Shown here piece after piece: positions 8,580-16,338 of a DNA stretch of 48,990 nucleotides. Position numbers and translations under genes: made by a program. Below the pieces are notes generated by a model. The model was given only the letters and a program-made list of their open reading frames with translations, made no database searches and had not been told where the DNA came from. Location of the stretch: NCBI GenBank assembly GCA_038241115.1, contig JBBRGA010000005.1, positions 1 to 48,990 on the forward strand. Direction: 5' to 3'. Numbering within the stretch: the first letter of the stretch is position 1; the number at the start of each line of letters is the position of its first letter. This stretch comes from JANYJJ01 sp038241115. GTDB lineage: Bacteria; Pseudomonadota; Gammaproteobacteria; Burkholderiales; Burkholderiaceae_C.

Positions 8580-8797
8580 GAGGAAGCACTCGGCTCAGGC
8601 TTGAAAAGAAGGCGTCTTTCCTCGAGTTGCTTGCAGACGTCGAGCTTGGTCGTGTTGTCCAGCTGTGACCACGTGCCGATTTCTGCGAGCGTGCGCAAAC
8701 AGCCCTCGCACCAGCCGGTGTTCGCGTCGATGCGGCAGACCTTGGTGCAAGGGCTGGGTACGGCGTCGCGTTCTCGGCCTTGATCTTGATCAAGCAT
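8576..8797 (-). CDS. DUF1289 family small Cys-rich protein
   Basis: The 73-residue product has the DUF1289 pattern: SPCTKVCRID, then WCEGCLRTLAEIG and W, giving four conserved Cys that probably bind a metal. The ATG at 8797 was chosen, giving an 8-nt overlap with the end of mvaB; longer in-frame starts would run further into mvaB and lack family similarity. The stop overlaps the next ATG by 4 nt. DUF1289 proteins are small and of unknown function; nothing in the sequence says more. Confidence 0.8.
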   Translation of the reverse strand: MLDQDQGRERDAVPSPCTKVCRIDANTGWCEGCLRTLAEIGTWSQLDNTTKLDVCKQLEERRLLFKPEPSASS

Positions 8798-9722
8798 GGG
8801 CAACAGTCTGCGCGCGCTTGGCCAACAAGGCATTGCCCGTGCGCGATACCGGTTTTCTGCCCAGAACATTTGAGATGAAGGCGGCCGCGTCGATCAGCTT
8901 GTGCATGTCCACACCGGTGTGGATGCCCAAGCCGTTCAACATGAACAACACGTCTTCCGTGCCCACGTTGCCGGTAGCGCCTTTGGCATACGGGCAGCCG
9001 CCCAAACCGGCCACGCTGGCATCGAAGGTGTGAATGCCCATTTGCAGGCAGGCGTAAACATTGGCCAGCGCTTGGCCGTAGGTGTCGTGGAAATGACCGC
9101 TGACCTCGCTCACCGGGTAGTGCTTGAGCGCGCGCTCCATGCCCGCTTGCACCTTCAGCGGCGTGCCCACGCCGATGGTGTCGGCGATGCCAACGTGATC
9201 CACGCCGATGCCTTTGAGCATCACGATCACGCGTTCGACTTCATCGGCCGAAACTTCGCCCTGATACGGGCAACCGAAGGCGCACGACACCGCCGAGCGC
9301 ACCTTGATGCCTGCTTCGTGCGCGGCCACCACCACCGGCCGAAAACGCTCGATGCTTTCTTCGATGCTGCAATTGATGTTGCGTTGGCTGAAGGCCTCAG
9401 AGGCCGCCGCAAACACCACAATTTCATGCGGGCGCTTTGCCGGCGGCAGCGCCACTGCGGCTTCCAGGCCCTTAAGGTTGGGCGTGAGCACCGAGTAGCG
9501 AACACCTGCCTGACGTTGGACGGCGTTCATCACGTCGGCGTTGTCGGCCATTTGCGGCACCCATTTCGGGCTGACAAAACTGGTGGCTTCAATCTCCCGC
9601 AAACCGGCGACTTGCAGCAGATGAATCAGCGCAACCTTTTGCTGCGTGCTCACAGGCTGCGATTCATTTTGCAAACCGTCGCGCGGGCCGACTTCAACGA
9701 GGGTGACTTGGTTGGGGATCAT
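8790..9722 (-). CDS. mvaB: hydroxymethylglutaryl-CoA lyase
   Basis: This 310-residue TIM-barrel enzyme cleaves 3-hydroxy-3-methylglutaryl-CoA to acetyl-CoA and acetoacetate, the last step of leucine breakdown. Seen in the sequence: VGPRDGLQNE near the N-terminus (catalytic Arg and metal-binding Asp), SGHFHDTYGQALAN (metal-binding His pair) and the loop GGCPYAKGATGN with the catalytic Cys. The ATG at 9722 matches family N-termini; an in-frame upstream start at 9743 would overlap mccA. It lies 13 nt after the mccA stop, inside the liu-type cluster (liuE position). Confidence 0.95.
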   Translation of the reverse strand: MIPNQVTLVEVGPRDGLQNESQPVSTQQKVALIHLLQVAGLREIEATSFVSPKWVPQMADNADVMNAVQRQAGVRYSVLTPNLKGLEAAVALPPAKRPHEIVVFAAASEAFSQRNINCSIEESIERFRPVVVAAHEAGIKVRSAVSCAFGCPYQGEVSADEVERVIVMLKGIGVDHVGIADTIGVGTPLKVQAGMERALKHYPVSEVSGHFHDTYGQALANVYACLQMGIHTFDASVAGLGGCPYAKGATGNVGTEDVLFMLNGLGIHTGVDMHKLIDAAAFISNVLGRKPVSRTGNALLAKRAQTVAHA

Positions 9723-9735
9723 GTCAGTTTCACTT

Positions 9736-11805
9736 TCAAGCAAGGCTCAGCAACTCGCCGCCCTCTTTGACTTGATCTCCGACGCCGTACAAAAGTTCGG
9801 CCACCACACCATCACGCGGCGAGTTGATGGTGTGCTCCATTTTCATGGCTTCCATCACCGCCAGTGCCTGGCCTTGCTTGACGGCTTGACCCGGTTGCGC
9901 GAGGAAGGCAATCACTTTACCCGGCATGGGCGCCGTCAGCCTGCCGCCGCTGCTGGCGGCTTCCAAAGCCTGCGCCATGGCGCGCGCGGTGGGGTCGATA
10001 AGGTGCAGCGCGGCAGAGGCGTCGTCGCTTAAGACCGTGAAGTGGTCGTGCTGTGTGTAAACCGAAAGCGTGCTGCGTTGGCCCCCCACGGCCACTTCAA
10101 AAACCGTGTCGCTGCGTGGCGTGAAAGTCATGGCCAAACGTTGCTCGCCTTGCTGCTCGCCCTGCTGCTCGCCTTGTCGTTTAGCCATCAGCAAATGCAT
10201 CTCGCCTTCTTTGCTGCGCGACAAACGAATCACGTGGTGTTCGCCGCCGGCTTCCACATCAAACCGCCGCACGGCTGTGCCCGCCAAACGCCAGCCATCG
10301 CGCTTCGACCAAGGGTCTGCGGTTTGCGTGGCGGCCTCTTGCGTCAGCGTGTGCGCCACCAGGCCGGCAACGGCAAGTTCGAAGCCAAGAGGCGGGGCGT
10401 TGAACAGTGCAGGGCGCTCGCGTTCGATCAGCGCGGTGTCCAAGTCGGCGTGGGCAAATGACGCGCTGCGCACCACGCGGCGCAGGAAAGCCACGTTGGT
10501 GTGCAGGCCCACCAGATGGGTCTGACTCAGCGCAACTTCCATGCGCGCGAGCGCTTGTTTCCGGTCCACACCCCAGACGATGAGTTTGGCAATCATCGAG
10601 TCGTAATACGGTGAGACCTCGTCGCCTTGCGCAAAGCCAGAATCGACGCGAACCGCAGCCGCATCAAGCAAGCCTTCACTGCTGGCATTGCGTCTGAACG
10701 CCACATGCTCAGGCCAGCGCGCCACTTGCAGGCTGCCGGTGGCGGGCAGGAATTGCGCGTCGGGGTTTTCGGCGCAGATGCGCGCTTCGATGGCGTGGCC
10801 GCGAATTTGTAGTTCATGTTGTTTCAGCGGCATGGGCTGGCCACTGGCCACCCGCAATTGCCACTCCACCAAGTCGAGCCCGGTGATGGCTTCGGTCACG
10901 GGATGCTCCACTTGCAGGCGCGTGTTCATCTCCATGAAATAGAAGCGCAAGTCGCCGTCAGCCTGCGGCTCGACGATGAATTCGACCGTGCCTGCGCCCA
11001 CATAACCCACGGCTTTGGCGGCGGCCACGGCGGCTGCGCCCATGTCAGCTCGGCGTGCCTCGCTCAGGCCGGGCGCGGGTGCTTCTTCCAATACTTTTTG
11101 GTGGCGGCGTTGCACCGAGCAGTCGCGCTCAAACAGGTAAACCACATCGCCCTGCGTGTCGCCAAACACTTGAATTTCAATGTGACGCGGTCTGGTGACG
11201 TAGCGCTCGATCAGCACCGCGTCGTCGCCAAAGCTGTTGATGGCCTCGCGCTTGCAAGACGCCAGGGCCGCGTCAAATTCGCCTGCGTTGTCGACGCTGC
11301 GCATGCCCTTGCCACCGCCACCCGCACTGGCTTTGATGAGCACGGGGTAGCCAATGCGATCGGCCTCGCGCTTGAGCAGGGCAGGATCTTGGTCGCCGCC
11401 GTGATAGCCCGGCACCAGTGGCACGTTGGCGCGCTCCATGAGCTGCTTGGCTTCTGCCTTCAAGCCCATGGCTTTGAGCGCCGCCGGCGGTGGTCCGATG
11501 AAGACCAAACCCGCTTCGGCGCAGGCCTGCGCAAACTCGGCGTTTTCGCTCAAAAAACCGTAGCCGGGGTGAATGGCCTGCGCGCCGGTGGCCAGGGCGG
11601 CAGCAATGACGCGGTCACCGCGCAAATAACTTTCTTTCGGCGACGCAGCGCCGATGTGCACCGACTCGTCGCATGCCAAAACGTGTTTGGCGTGGGTGTC
11701 GGCGTCAGAAAAAACGGCGACCGTTCGCACGCCCATCTTGCGCGCGGTGGCGGCCACGCGGCACGCAATTTCTCCGCGATTGGCAATCAGGATTTTTTTG
11801 AACAT
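9736..11805 (-). CDS. mccA: methylcrotonyl-CoA carboxylase, biotin-containing alpha subunit
   Basis: The 689-residue subunit has a biotin carboxylase domain (FKKILIANRGEIACR at the N-terminus, the ATP-grasp loop KASAGGGGKGM at 158-168, EMNTRLQVEHPVTE near 290), a linker domain and a C-terminal biotinyl domain with VMEAMKMEHT, where Lys655 is the biotin site. The sequence alone fits several acyl-CoA carboxylases; methylcrotonyl-CoA is assigned because mccB, an enoyl-CoA hydratase and HMG-CoA lyase surround it. Residues about 544-555 read QGEQ three times, from three 12-bp tandem copies in the linker between carboxylase and biotinyl domains. It is downstream of DUF4126 (58-nt gap). Confidence 0.93.
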   Translation of the reverse strand: MFKKILIANRGEIACRVAATARKMGVRTVAVFSDADTHAKHVLACDESVHIGAASPKESYLRGDRVIAAALATGAQAIHPGYGFLSENAEFAQACAEAGLVFIGPPPAALKAMGLKAEAKQLMERANVPLVPGYHGGDQDPALLKREADRIGYPVLIKASAGGGGKGMRSVDNAGEFDAALASCKREAINSFGDDAVLIERYVTRPRHIEIQVFGDTQGDVVYLFERDCSVQRRHQKVLEEAPAPGLSEARRADMGAAAVAAAKAVGYVGAGTVEFIVEPQADGDLRFYFMEMNTRLQVEHPVTEAITGLDLVEWQLRVASGQPMPLKQHELQIRGHAIEARICAENPDAQFLPATGSLQVARWPEHVAFRRNASSEGLLDAAAVRVDSGFAQGDEVSPYYDSMIAKLIVWGVDRKQALARMEVALSQTHLVGLHTNVAFLRRVVRSASFAHADLDTALIERERPALFNAPPLGFELAVAGLVAHTLTQEAATQTADPWSKRDGWRLAGTAVRRFDVEAGGEHHVIRLSRSKEGEMHLLMAKRQGEQQGEQQGEQRLAMTFTPRSDTVFEVAVGGQRSTLSVYTQHDHFTVLSDDASAALHLIDPTARAMAQALEAASSGGRLTAPMPGKVIAFLAQPGQAVKQGQALAVMEAMKMEHTINSPRDGVVAELLYGVGDQVKEGGELLSLA
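10142..10177. repeat. three 12-bp tandem copies inside mccA (QGEQ repeat)
   Basis: On the plus strand the unit TGCTCGCCTTGC occurs three times in a row with one to two changes. It is in frame and adds the tetrapeptide repeat QGEQ to an interdomain linker. Such units can expand or contract without breaking the frame. Confidence 0.9.
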
Positions 11806-11863
11806 GATTTTTTACCTGACTCTTTGAAATTGAAATTCGCCGGCGAAAAATGTGACTGGCCGG

Positions 11864-12481
11864 TTACTGCCGACCGGCCTCTAGGGGAGCGCCTGCCGCG
11901 CGCGATGACATTTTTCGCAGCAGGCTTTTGAACAACTTTGCAAACTTCCATATCAGCACGATCATCACCACCAGCGCCAGAGCCAGCACCGCAAAAAACG
12001 CCATCGGGTGCATCCACGACAGCCACAGCGCAGCAGGCACGGCGGCGTCACCCGCCAATGACAGGCCGATGTTGGAAAACGGCTCGGGTGATGTGTTCAC
12101 CGCCGCGCGTGTGGTGGTCTTGGCCACGTGGCTGGTAGCGGCCAGGCTGCCGCCGAGCAGCGCCGCCACCATGGCCCAGGTGCTTTGATCGGCCCCGAAC
12201 ACACCCGCGGCCAAGGCAGCGCCCGCAGGAATGCGAACCACGGTGTGCACCACATCCCACAGGGTGTCGATGCCCGGAATTTTGTCGGCGAAAAATTCCA
12301 TCAGCAGCATCAGGCCGCTGCCGCCCAACATGGCCGGGTGTTGCAGCACTTTCAGGCCCGCGGGCAAATCGACCCAACCCAAAAAGCCGGCAAGGCCAGT
12401 CAGAAAAATCACCAGGTAAAGCCGCAGGCCGCTGGCCCAGCCCAGGCCCGCTGCAATGGCCAATAAATGCGATGTGTCCAC
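11864..12481 (-). CDS. DUF4126 membrane protein
   Basis: This is a 205-residue protein with about five hydrophobic segments and features of DUF4126: GWASGLRLY near the N-terminus, PGIDTLWDVVHTVVRIPAGA, and KTTTRAAVNTSPEPFSN. The GTG at 12481 was chosen, as it has AAGGA about 9 nt upstream; the open frame further upstream belongs to the neighbouring gene region and looks non-coding. It sits between liuC and mccA, which is not where a catabolic enzyme would be expected. Function unknown; it may be a small-molecule carrier, but that is a guess. Confidence 0.8.
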   Translation of the reverse strand: MDTSHLLAIAAGLGWASGLRLYLVIFLTGLAGFLGWVDLPAGLKVLQHPAMLGGSGLMLLMEFFADKIPGIDTLWDVVHTVVRIPAGAALAAGVFGADQSTWAMVAALLGGSLAATSHVAKTTTRAAVNTSPEPFSNIGLSLAGDAAVPAALWLSWMHPMAFFAVLALALVVMIVLIWKFAKLFKSLLRKMSSRAAGAPLEAGRQ

Positions 12482-12537
12482 GCTGCTGAATCCTTGCTGC
12501 TTGTGGTTGTCTGTGTTCGTGTTCCACCGTCTGCGCG

Positions 12538-13323
12538 TCAAGCCAACCAGGACGGTGGGCGCTTTTGCAGAAACGACTGGATGCCTTCTTTGCCTTCTGC
12601 GCTGGCGCGAATATCGGCAATTCGGCGGGCGGTCTCGGCGCGAAGATCGTCGCTGATTCCCAGGCCCGCGACATCTTGCACCAAGGCTTTGCAAGCGCGC
12701 GTGGCAAGTGGCCCGTTGGCCACCAAGGCGCTCACGATTTCACCCACTTTGGCATCGATGGCGTCAGCCGCGCACACCTCGTGCACCAAGCCCATGGAGC
12801 GCGCCTGTGAAGCGCTGAAGCGCTCGGCGGTGATGAAGTAGCGCCGCGCGGCCTGCTCGCCCATGGCTCGGATCACATAGGGGCTGATGGTGGCGGGCAG
12901 CAAACCCAGGCGCGCCTCGCTCAAGCAAAAGTTCATGCTGTCAGCTGCCACCACCACGTCGCACACTGCTGCCAGACCGACGCCGCCGGCATAGCAGTCA
13001 CCTTGCAGCCGACCGACGATGGGCACGGGGCAGCGGTAAACGGCCCACAGCATGTCAGCGAGTGATTGCGCGTCGGCTCGGTTTTGTTCCCAACTGAAGT
13101 CGGCCATGCTGCGCATCCACGACAGGTCGGCTCCGGCGCAAAACGCTTTGCCGTGACCGCCCAGCACGATGGCGCGCAGGTCAGTGTCCAGCGCGAGTTG
13201 CTGGAAGGTGCTGGTCAACTCGGCAATCACCTGCTCGTTGAAGGCGTTGCGCACCTCCGGGCGGTTCAGGTAAACGCGGGCCACATGGCCGCCCTGTTGC
13301 ACATCCAAATTGGTGGTGGTCAT
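12538..13323 (-). CDS. liuC: enoyl-CoA hydratase family, probable methylglutaconyl-CoA hydratase
   Basis: The 261-residue crotonase-fold protein shows GKAFCAGADLSWM (oxyanion loop) and CYAGGVGLAAVCDVVVAAD, with the second catalytic region in FCLSEARLGLLPATISPYV. The position among mccA, mccB and mvaB indicates the hydration of 3-methylglutaconyl-CoA to HMG-CoA. The ATG at 13323 gives a family-like N-terminus (MTTTNLDV); the frame is open upstream without family similarity. It is separated from mccB by the vapBC module, and from vapC by 109 nt. Confidence 0.87.
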   Translation of the reverse strand: MTTTNLDVQQGGHVARVYLNRPEVRNAFNEQVIAELTSTFQQLALDTDLRAIVLGGHGKAFCAGADLSWMRSMADFSWEQNRADAQSLADMLWAVYRCPVPIVGRLQGDCYAGGVGLAAVCDVVVAADSMNFCLSEARLGLLPATISPYVIRAMGEQAARRYFITAERFSASQARSMGLVHEVCAADAIDAKVGEIVSALVANGPLATRACKALVQDVAGLGISDDLRAETARRIADIRASAEGKEGIQSFLQKRPPSWLA

Positions 13324-13432
13324 GGCGCGTTGCTCAGAGATTGCGCTGCGCGGCGTTGTTCGGCGTCGCAGGGATTTTCGAAGGTGATGTGGATGCTGTC
13401 CATGGGGGTGTGTCCCTTCGCGTTCGACGCGC

Positions 13433-13834
13433 TCAGTGGCGCCAAGCGCGCAGCCCGCGCAGGTCTTCAAACGCGTTGAAATCGCGGTCGCGATGCAGCA
13501 GGGTGTAGCCGCGTTCGATGCAAAAAGTGGCCACGAGCACGTCGATGCTGCTGCGCACTGTGATGCCTACTGCTCTGAGGCTGCGAAAGTGTTGTGCCGC
13601 GCGTTCCGCAAAAGCCACTCCACCGGTTTCCTCCAAAGTCATCGACAGCATCAGTGTTTGGGCCTGGAGATAGTCGCGCTCATTGCGAAAGCCACGCAAT
13701 ACTTCATACAACACCAAGTCGGGCACCACCACAACCCCTTCACCTCGTGCCAATAGCTCGCGCAATGTGGCGCGCTGAGGTGTGTCAGCCGCATTGAAAA
13801 AATCTATCCACACTCCGGAATCGACGACGATCAT
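13433..13834 (-). CDS. vapC: VapC-type PIN-domain ribonuclease toxin
   Basis: The 133-residue protein fits a PIN-domain toxin. Acidic residues expected for Mg2+ binding are present: Asp5 in VVDSGVWIDF, Glu44 in LVLYEVLRGF, Asp98 in RSSIDVLVA, and Asp116/Asp118 in LLHRDRDF. Family knowledge: such toxins cut tRNA or other RNAs and are inhibited by a cognate VapB. Its ATG overlaps the antitoxin stop by 4 nt, the normal toxin-antitoxin layout. The module lies between mccB and liuC. Confidence 0.92.
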   Translation of the reverse strand: MIVVDSGVWIDFFNAADTPQRATLRELLARGEGVVVVPDLVLYEVLRGFRNERDYLQAQTLMLSMTLEETGGVAFAERAAQHFRSLRAVGITVRSSIDVLVATFCIERGYTLLHRDRDFNAFEDLRGLRAWRH

Positions 13835-14139
13835 TTGCGAGGTCTTGGCGACTTTGCGGGTTTTGCAGCGGCTTTGTAGGCCACTTTCGGTTCATTCACC
13901 ACATGATTTGGGTTCAGTGCCGCGCCGGTGTGCGGCGTGCGCATCGTGTCTTGCGGCGGTGCGTCTTCAGCGTCACCATCCCAACGCAGCTTGCCTTCCC
14001 ATTTCAGAATTTCGCGATAAGCCGCTTGCCGCGCGAGCAGTTTCAAACCCGCCTCGACTGCGTCTTTCTTGGTTTTGAAGGGGCCCGCCTTCATGGCTGC
14101 ATCCAGCGTGGCGTCGTCTATGTCGATGTTGGTGCGCAT
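13831..14139 (-). CDS. vapB: VapB-type antitoxin
   Basis: The 102-residue product starts MRTNIDIDD, followed by AGPFKTKKDAVEAGLKLLARQAAYREILKWEGK, a ribbon-helix-helix type DNA-binding region of the VapB/DUF2191 kind; the basic, Pro/Lys-rich C-terminal tail (ending KSPRPRK) is longer than in typical antitoxins of about 70-80 residues and probably wraps the toxin. The ATG at 14139 matches family N-termini. Upstream is an AT-rich operator-like region (14142-14169). Confidence 0.9.
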   Translation of the reverse strand: MRTNIDIDDATLDAAMKAGPFKTKKDAVEAGLKLLARQAAYREILKWEGKLRWDGDAEDAPPQDTMRTPHTGAALNPNHVVNEPKVAYKAAAKPAKSPRPRK

Positions 14140-14141
14140 AA

Positions 14142-14169
14142 TGTGTATTATGTTTATTAAAGATACACA
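14142..14169 (-). promoter_or_regulatory. probable vapBC operator/promoter
   Basis: A 7-bp inverted repeat, TGTGTAT (14142-14148) and ATACACA (14163-14169), with a 14-bp AT-rich spacer lies immediately upstream of the vapB start, within a locally AT-rich patch that contrasts with its GC-rich surroundings. Autoregulation by VapB/VapBC at such sites is the family norm. The stop codon of mccB is only 8 bp away, so the module brings its own promoter. Confidence 0.6.
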
Positions 14170-14176
14170 ATATACA

Positions 14177-15784
14177 TCACATTCTAAAAATCCCAAACTT
14201 CGCATCAGGTATCGGTGCGTTCAGGCTGGCGCTGATGGCCAGGGCCAAGACGCGGCGGGTGTCGGCGGGGGCGATGACGCCGTCGTCCCACAGCCTGGCG
14301 CTGGCGTAATAAGGGTGCGACTGATGGCCAAACTGGTCGAGCGTGGGTTGCTTGAAGGCTTGTTCTTCTTCCGCGCTCCAGCTGCCACCTTTGGCTTCAA
14401 TGGCGTCGCGCTTGACGGTGGCCAGCACGCTGGCGGCCTGCTCTCCGCCCATCACGCAAATGCGCGCGTTGGGCCACATCCATAAAAAGCGCGGGCTGTA
14501 GGCGCGACCGCACATGCCGTAGTTGCCGGCGCCGTAGCTGCCGCCAATGATCACGGTGAACTTCGGCACGTTGGCGGTGGAAACCGCCGTGACCATCTTG
14601 GCGCCGTGTTTGGCGATGCCTTCGGCCTCGTACTTTTGGCCGACCATGAAGCCCGCGATGTTCTGCAAAAACACCAGCGGAATCTTGCGTTGGCAGCAAA
14701 GCTCGATGAAATGCGCGCCTTTCAGCGCCGACTCTGAAAACAACACGCCGTTGTTGGCCACGATGCCCACGGGCATGCCTTCGATGTGCGCAAAACCGGT
14801 GACCAAAGTCGGGCCGTAACGCGCCTTGAACTCGTCAAATTCCGAGCCGTCCACCAAGCGGGCGATGACCTCGTGCACGTCGTAAGGTTTGCGGGTGTCG
14901 GCCGGGATCACGCCGTTCAATTCGGCCGCATCGAAGAGTGGCGCGCGCGCTGGCACGGTGCGCAGGCCGATGTCTTTGCGCCAATTCAAATTGGCGACTG
15001 CCGCACGCGCAATGGCCAGCGCGTGGGTGTCGTTCAGGGCCAAATGGTCGGCCACACCCGACAGGCGCGTGTGCACATCGCCGCCGCCCAAGTCTTCTGC
15101 GCTGACCACCTCGCCAGTGGCCGCTTTCACCAGCGGCGGGCCTGCCAAAAATATCGTGCCCTGATTTTTGACAATGATCGATTCGTCGCTCATCGCGGGC
15201 ATGTAGGCACCGCCTGCAGTGCACGAGCCCATGACCACCGCAATTTGCGGTATGCCCAGCGCGCTCATGTTGGCCTGGTTGAAAAAGATGCGGCCGAAGT
15301 GTTCGCGGTCCGGGAACACTTCGTCTTGATTTGGCAAATTCGCGCCGCCCGAGTCGACCAGGTAAATGCAGGGCAAGCGGTTTTGCTGCGCAATTTCCTG
15401 AGAGCGCAAATGCTTTTTTACCGTCATCGGGAAATAGGTGCCGCCCTTCACCGTGGCGTCGTTGCATACGACCATGCAGTCCACACCGCTGACGCGCCCC
15501 ACGCCGGCAATCAGGCCTGCACCGGGGGCGGCGTTGTCGTTCATGTTCAGCGAGGCCAGGGCCGATATTTCCAGGAACGGCGTGTCGGGGTCCAGCAGCA
15601 TGGCCACGCGGTCACGCGGCAGTAATTTGCCCCGCGCCACATGCTTGGCGCGTGGGCCATCGCCGCCACCCAGAGCCAATTTGGCGAGCGTGGCATTCAG
15701 GTCGTCGATGGCCACTTGCATGGCTGCCGCATTGGCCTTGAAGTCTTCGGAGCGAGGGCTCAGCTTGGAGGCAAGAACTGGCAT
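14177..15784 (-). CDS. mccB: methylcrotonyl-CoA carboxylase, carboxyltransferase beta subunit
   Basis: The 535-residue protein has the two crotonase-like halves of carboxyltransferases. Seen: ARGKLLPRDRVAMLLD near the N-terminus, CMVVCNDATVKGGTYFP, CIYLVDSGGANLPNQDEVFPD, GSCTAGGAYMPAMSDE, and in the C-terminal half VFLQNIAGFMVG, IIGGSYGAGNYGMCGRAY and WPNARICVMGGEQAASVL. NLPNQDEVFPD and GAGNYGMCGRAY are characteristic of methylcrotonyl-CoA carboxylase rather than propionyl-CoA carboxylase. It transfers carboxyl from biotin to 3-methylcrotonyl-CoA. It is the first gene of the minus-strand cluster and has a 16-bp palindrome 73 bp upstream. Confidence 0.96.
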   Translation of the reverse strand: MPVLASKLSPRSEDFKANAAAMQVAIDDLNATLAKLALGGGDGPRAKHVARGKLLPRDRVAMLLDPDTPFLEISALASLNMNDNAAPGAGLIAGVGRVSGVDCMVVCNDATVKGGTYFPMTVKKHLRSQEIAQQNRLPCIYLVDSGGANLPNQDEVFPDREHFGRIFFNQANMSALGIPQIAVVMGSCTAGGAYMPAMSDESIIVKNQGTIFLAGPPLVKAATGEVVSAEDLGGGDVHTRLSGVADHLALNDTHALAIARAAVANLNWRKDIGLRTVPARAPLFDAAELNGVIPADTRKPYDVHEVIARLVDGSEFDEFKARYGPTLVTGFAHIEGMPVGIVANNGVLFSESALKGAHFIELCCQRKIPLVFLQNIAGFMVGQKYEAEGIAKHGAKMVTAVSTANVPKFTVIIGGSYGAGNYGMCGRAYSPRFLWMWPNARICVMGGEQAASVLATVKRDAIEAKGGSWSAEEEQAFKQPTLDQFGHQSHPYYASARLWDDGVIAPADTRRVLALAISASLNAPIPDAKFGIFRM

Positions 15785-15856
15785 GGAGTCTCCGATTGCG
15801 GTGCGGTTGGCGCCTTGGTTTGCACTTGCTGGTGACGCAAGCGCAGGTGTCTTGGG

Positions 15857-15872
15857 TTGACGTATACGTCAA
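15857..15872 (-). promoter_or_regulatory. perfect 16-bp palindrome upstream of mccB, candidate LiuR-type operator
   Basis: TTGACGTATACGTCAA is a perfect palindrome lying 73 bp upstream of the mccB ATG, in the only non-coding gap before the cluster. On the minus strand a TACAAT hexamer abuts it. From memory, MerR-type LiuR regulators of leucine/isovalerate genes use ACGT-containing palindromes of this kind; that match is recalled, not computed. No regulator gene is in the window. Confidence 0.6.
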
Positions 15873-15948
15873 TTGTAGGGATGCACATCCACCCGAGGCA
15901 GCCGCACTTTTTGCGGTCTTTTCCGCTGCTGCGTCGGCGTTTTTGCTG

Positions 15949-16338
15949 CTACTTCCTGGCTTTGTCTGCCACCGGCCCGTCGGCCGCTTTCCAAGCCGTG
16001 AAGCCGCCCTCGATGTGCGAGACGCGCGTCACGCCCATCTCTGTCAAAGTGCGTGCCGCCAAGGCAGAGCGCCATCCAGCGGCGCAGAACAGAACAAAGT
16101 CTTTGTCTTGTGCAAATACTTCGCGGTGATAGGGCGAGGTCGGGTCGAACCAAAACTCCAACATGCCGCGCGGCGCATGCACCGCGCCAGGAATCACGCC
16201 TTCGCGTTCCAGTTCCCGCACATCGCGCACGTCCACGAACACCACATCGCCTTGGGCGTGCAGCGCGCGTGCGGCGTCCACTGAATGGGTGACGACGAGC
16301 TGCATCGCCTCGTCGACCAACGCCTGAACGGTTTTCAT
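15949..16338 (-). CDS. rhodanese-like sulfurtransferase domain protein
   Basis: The 129-residue single-domain protein shows VFVDVRDVRELEREGVIPGAVHAPRG, the N-terminal rhodanese signature, and the active-site loop FCAAGWRSALA with the persulfide-forming Cys, ending in FTAWKAADGPV. Family role: sulfur transfer or sulfide/thiosulfate handling in the cytosol. The ATG at 16338 overlaps the preceding stop by one base (TGATG), so translation is coupled to the DsbA-like gene. It ends the four-gene operon that starts at 20247. Confidence 0.9.
   Translation of the reverse strand: MKTVQALVDEAMQLVVTHSVDAARALHAQGDVVFVDVRDVRELEREGVIPGAVHAPRGMLEFWFDPTSPYHREVFAQDKDFVLFCAAGWRSALAARTLTEMGVTRVSHIEGGFTAWKAADGPVADKARK

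Noticed and set aside
10816..11931. 371-codon open frame on the plus strand antisense to mccA
   Set aside because: It is the mirror of a high-GC gene: His/Gln/Arg-rich composition without any family resemblance, and mccA is certain.
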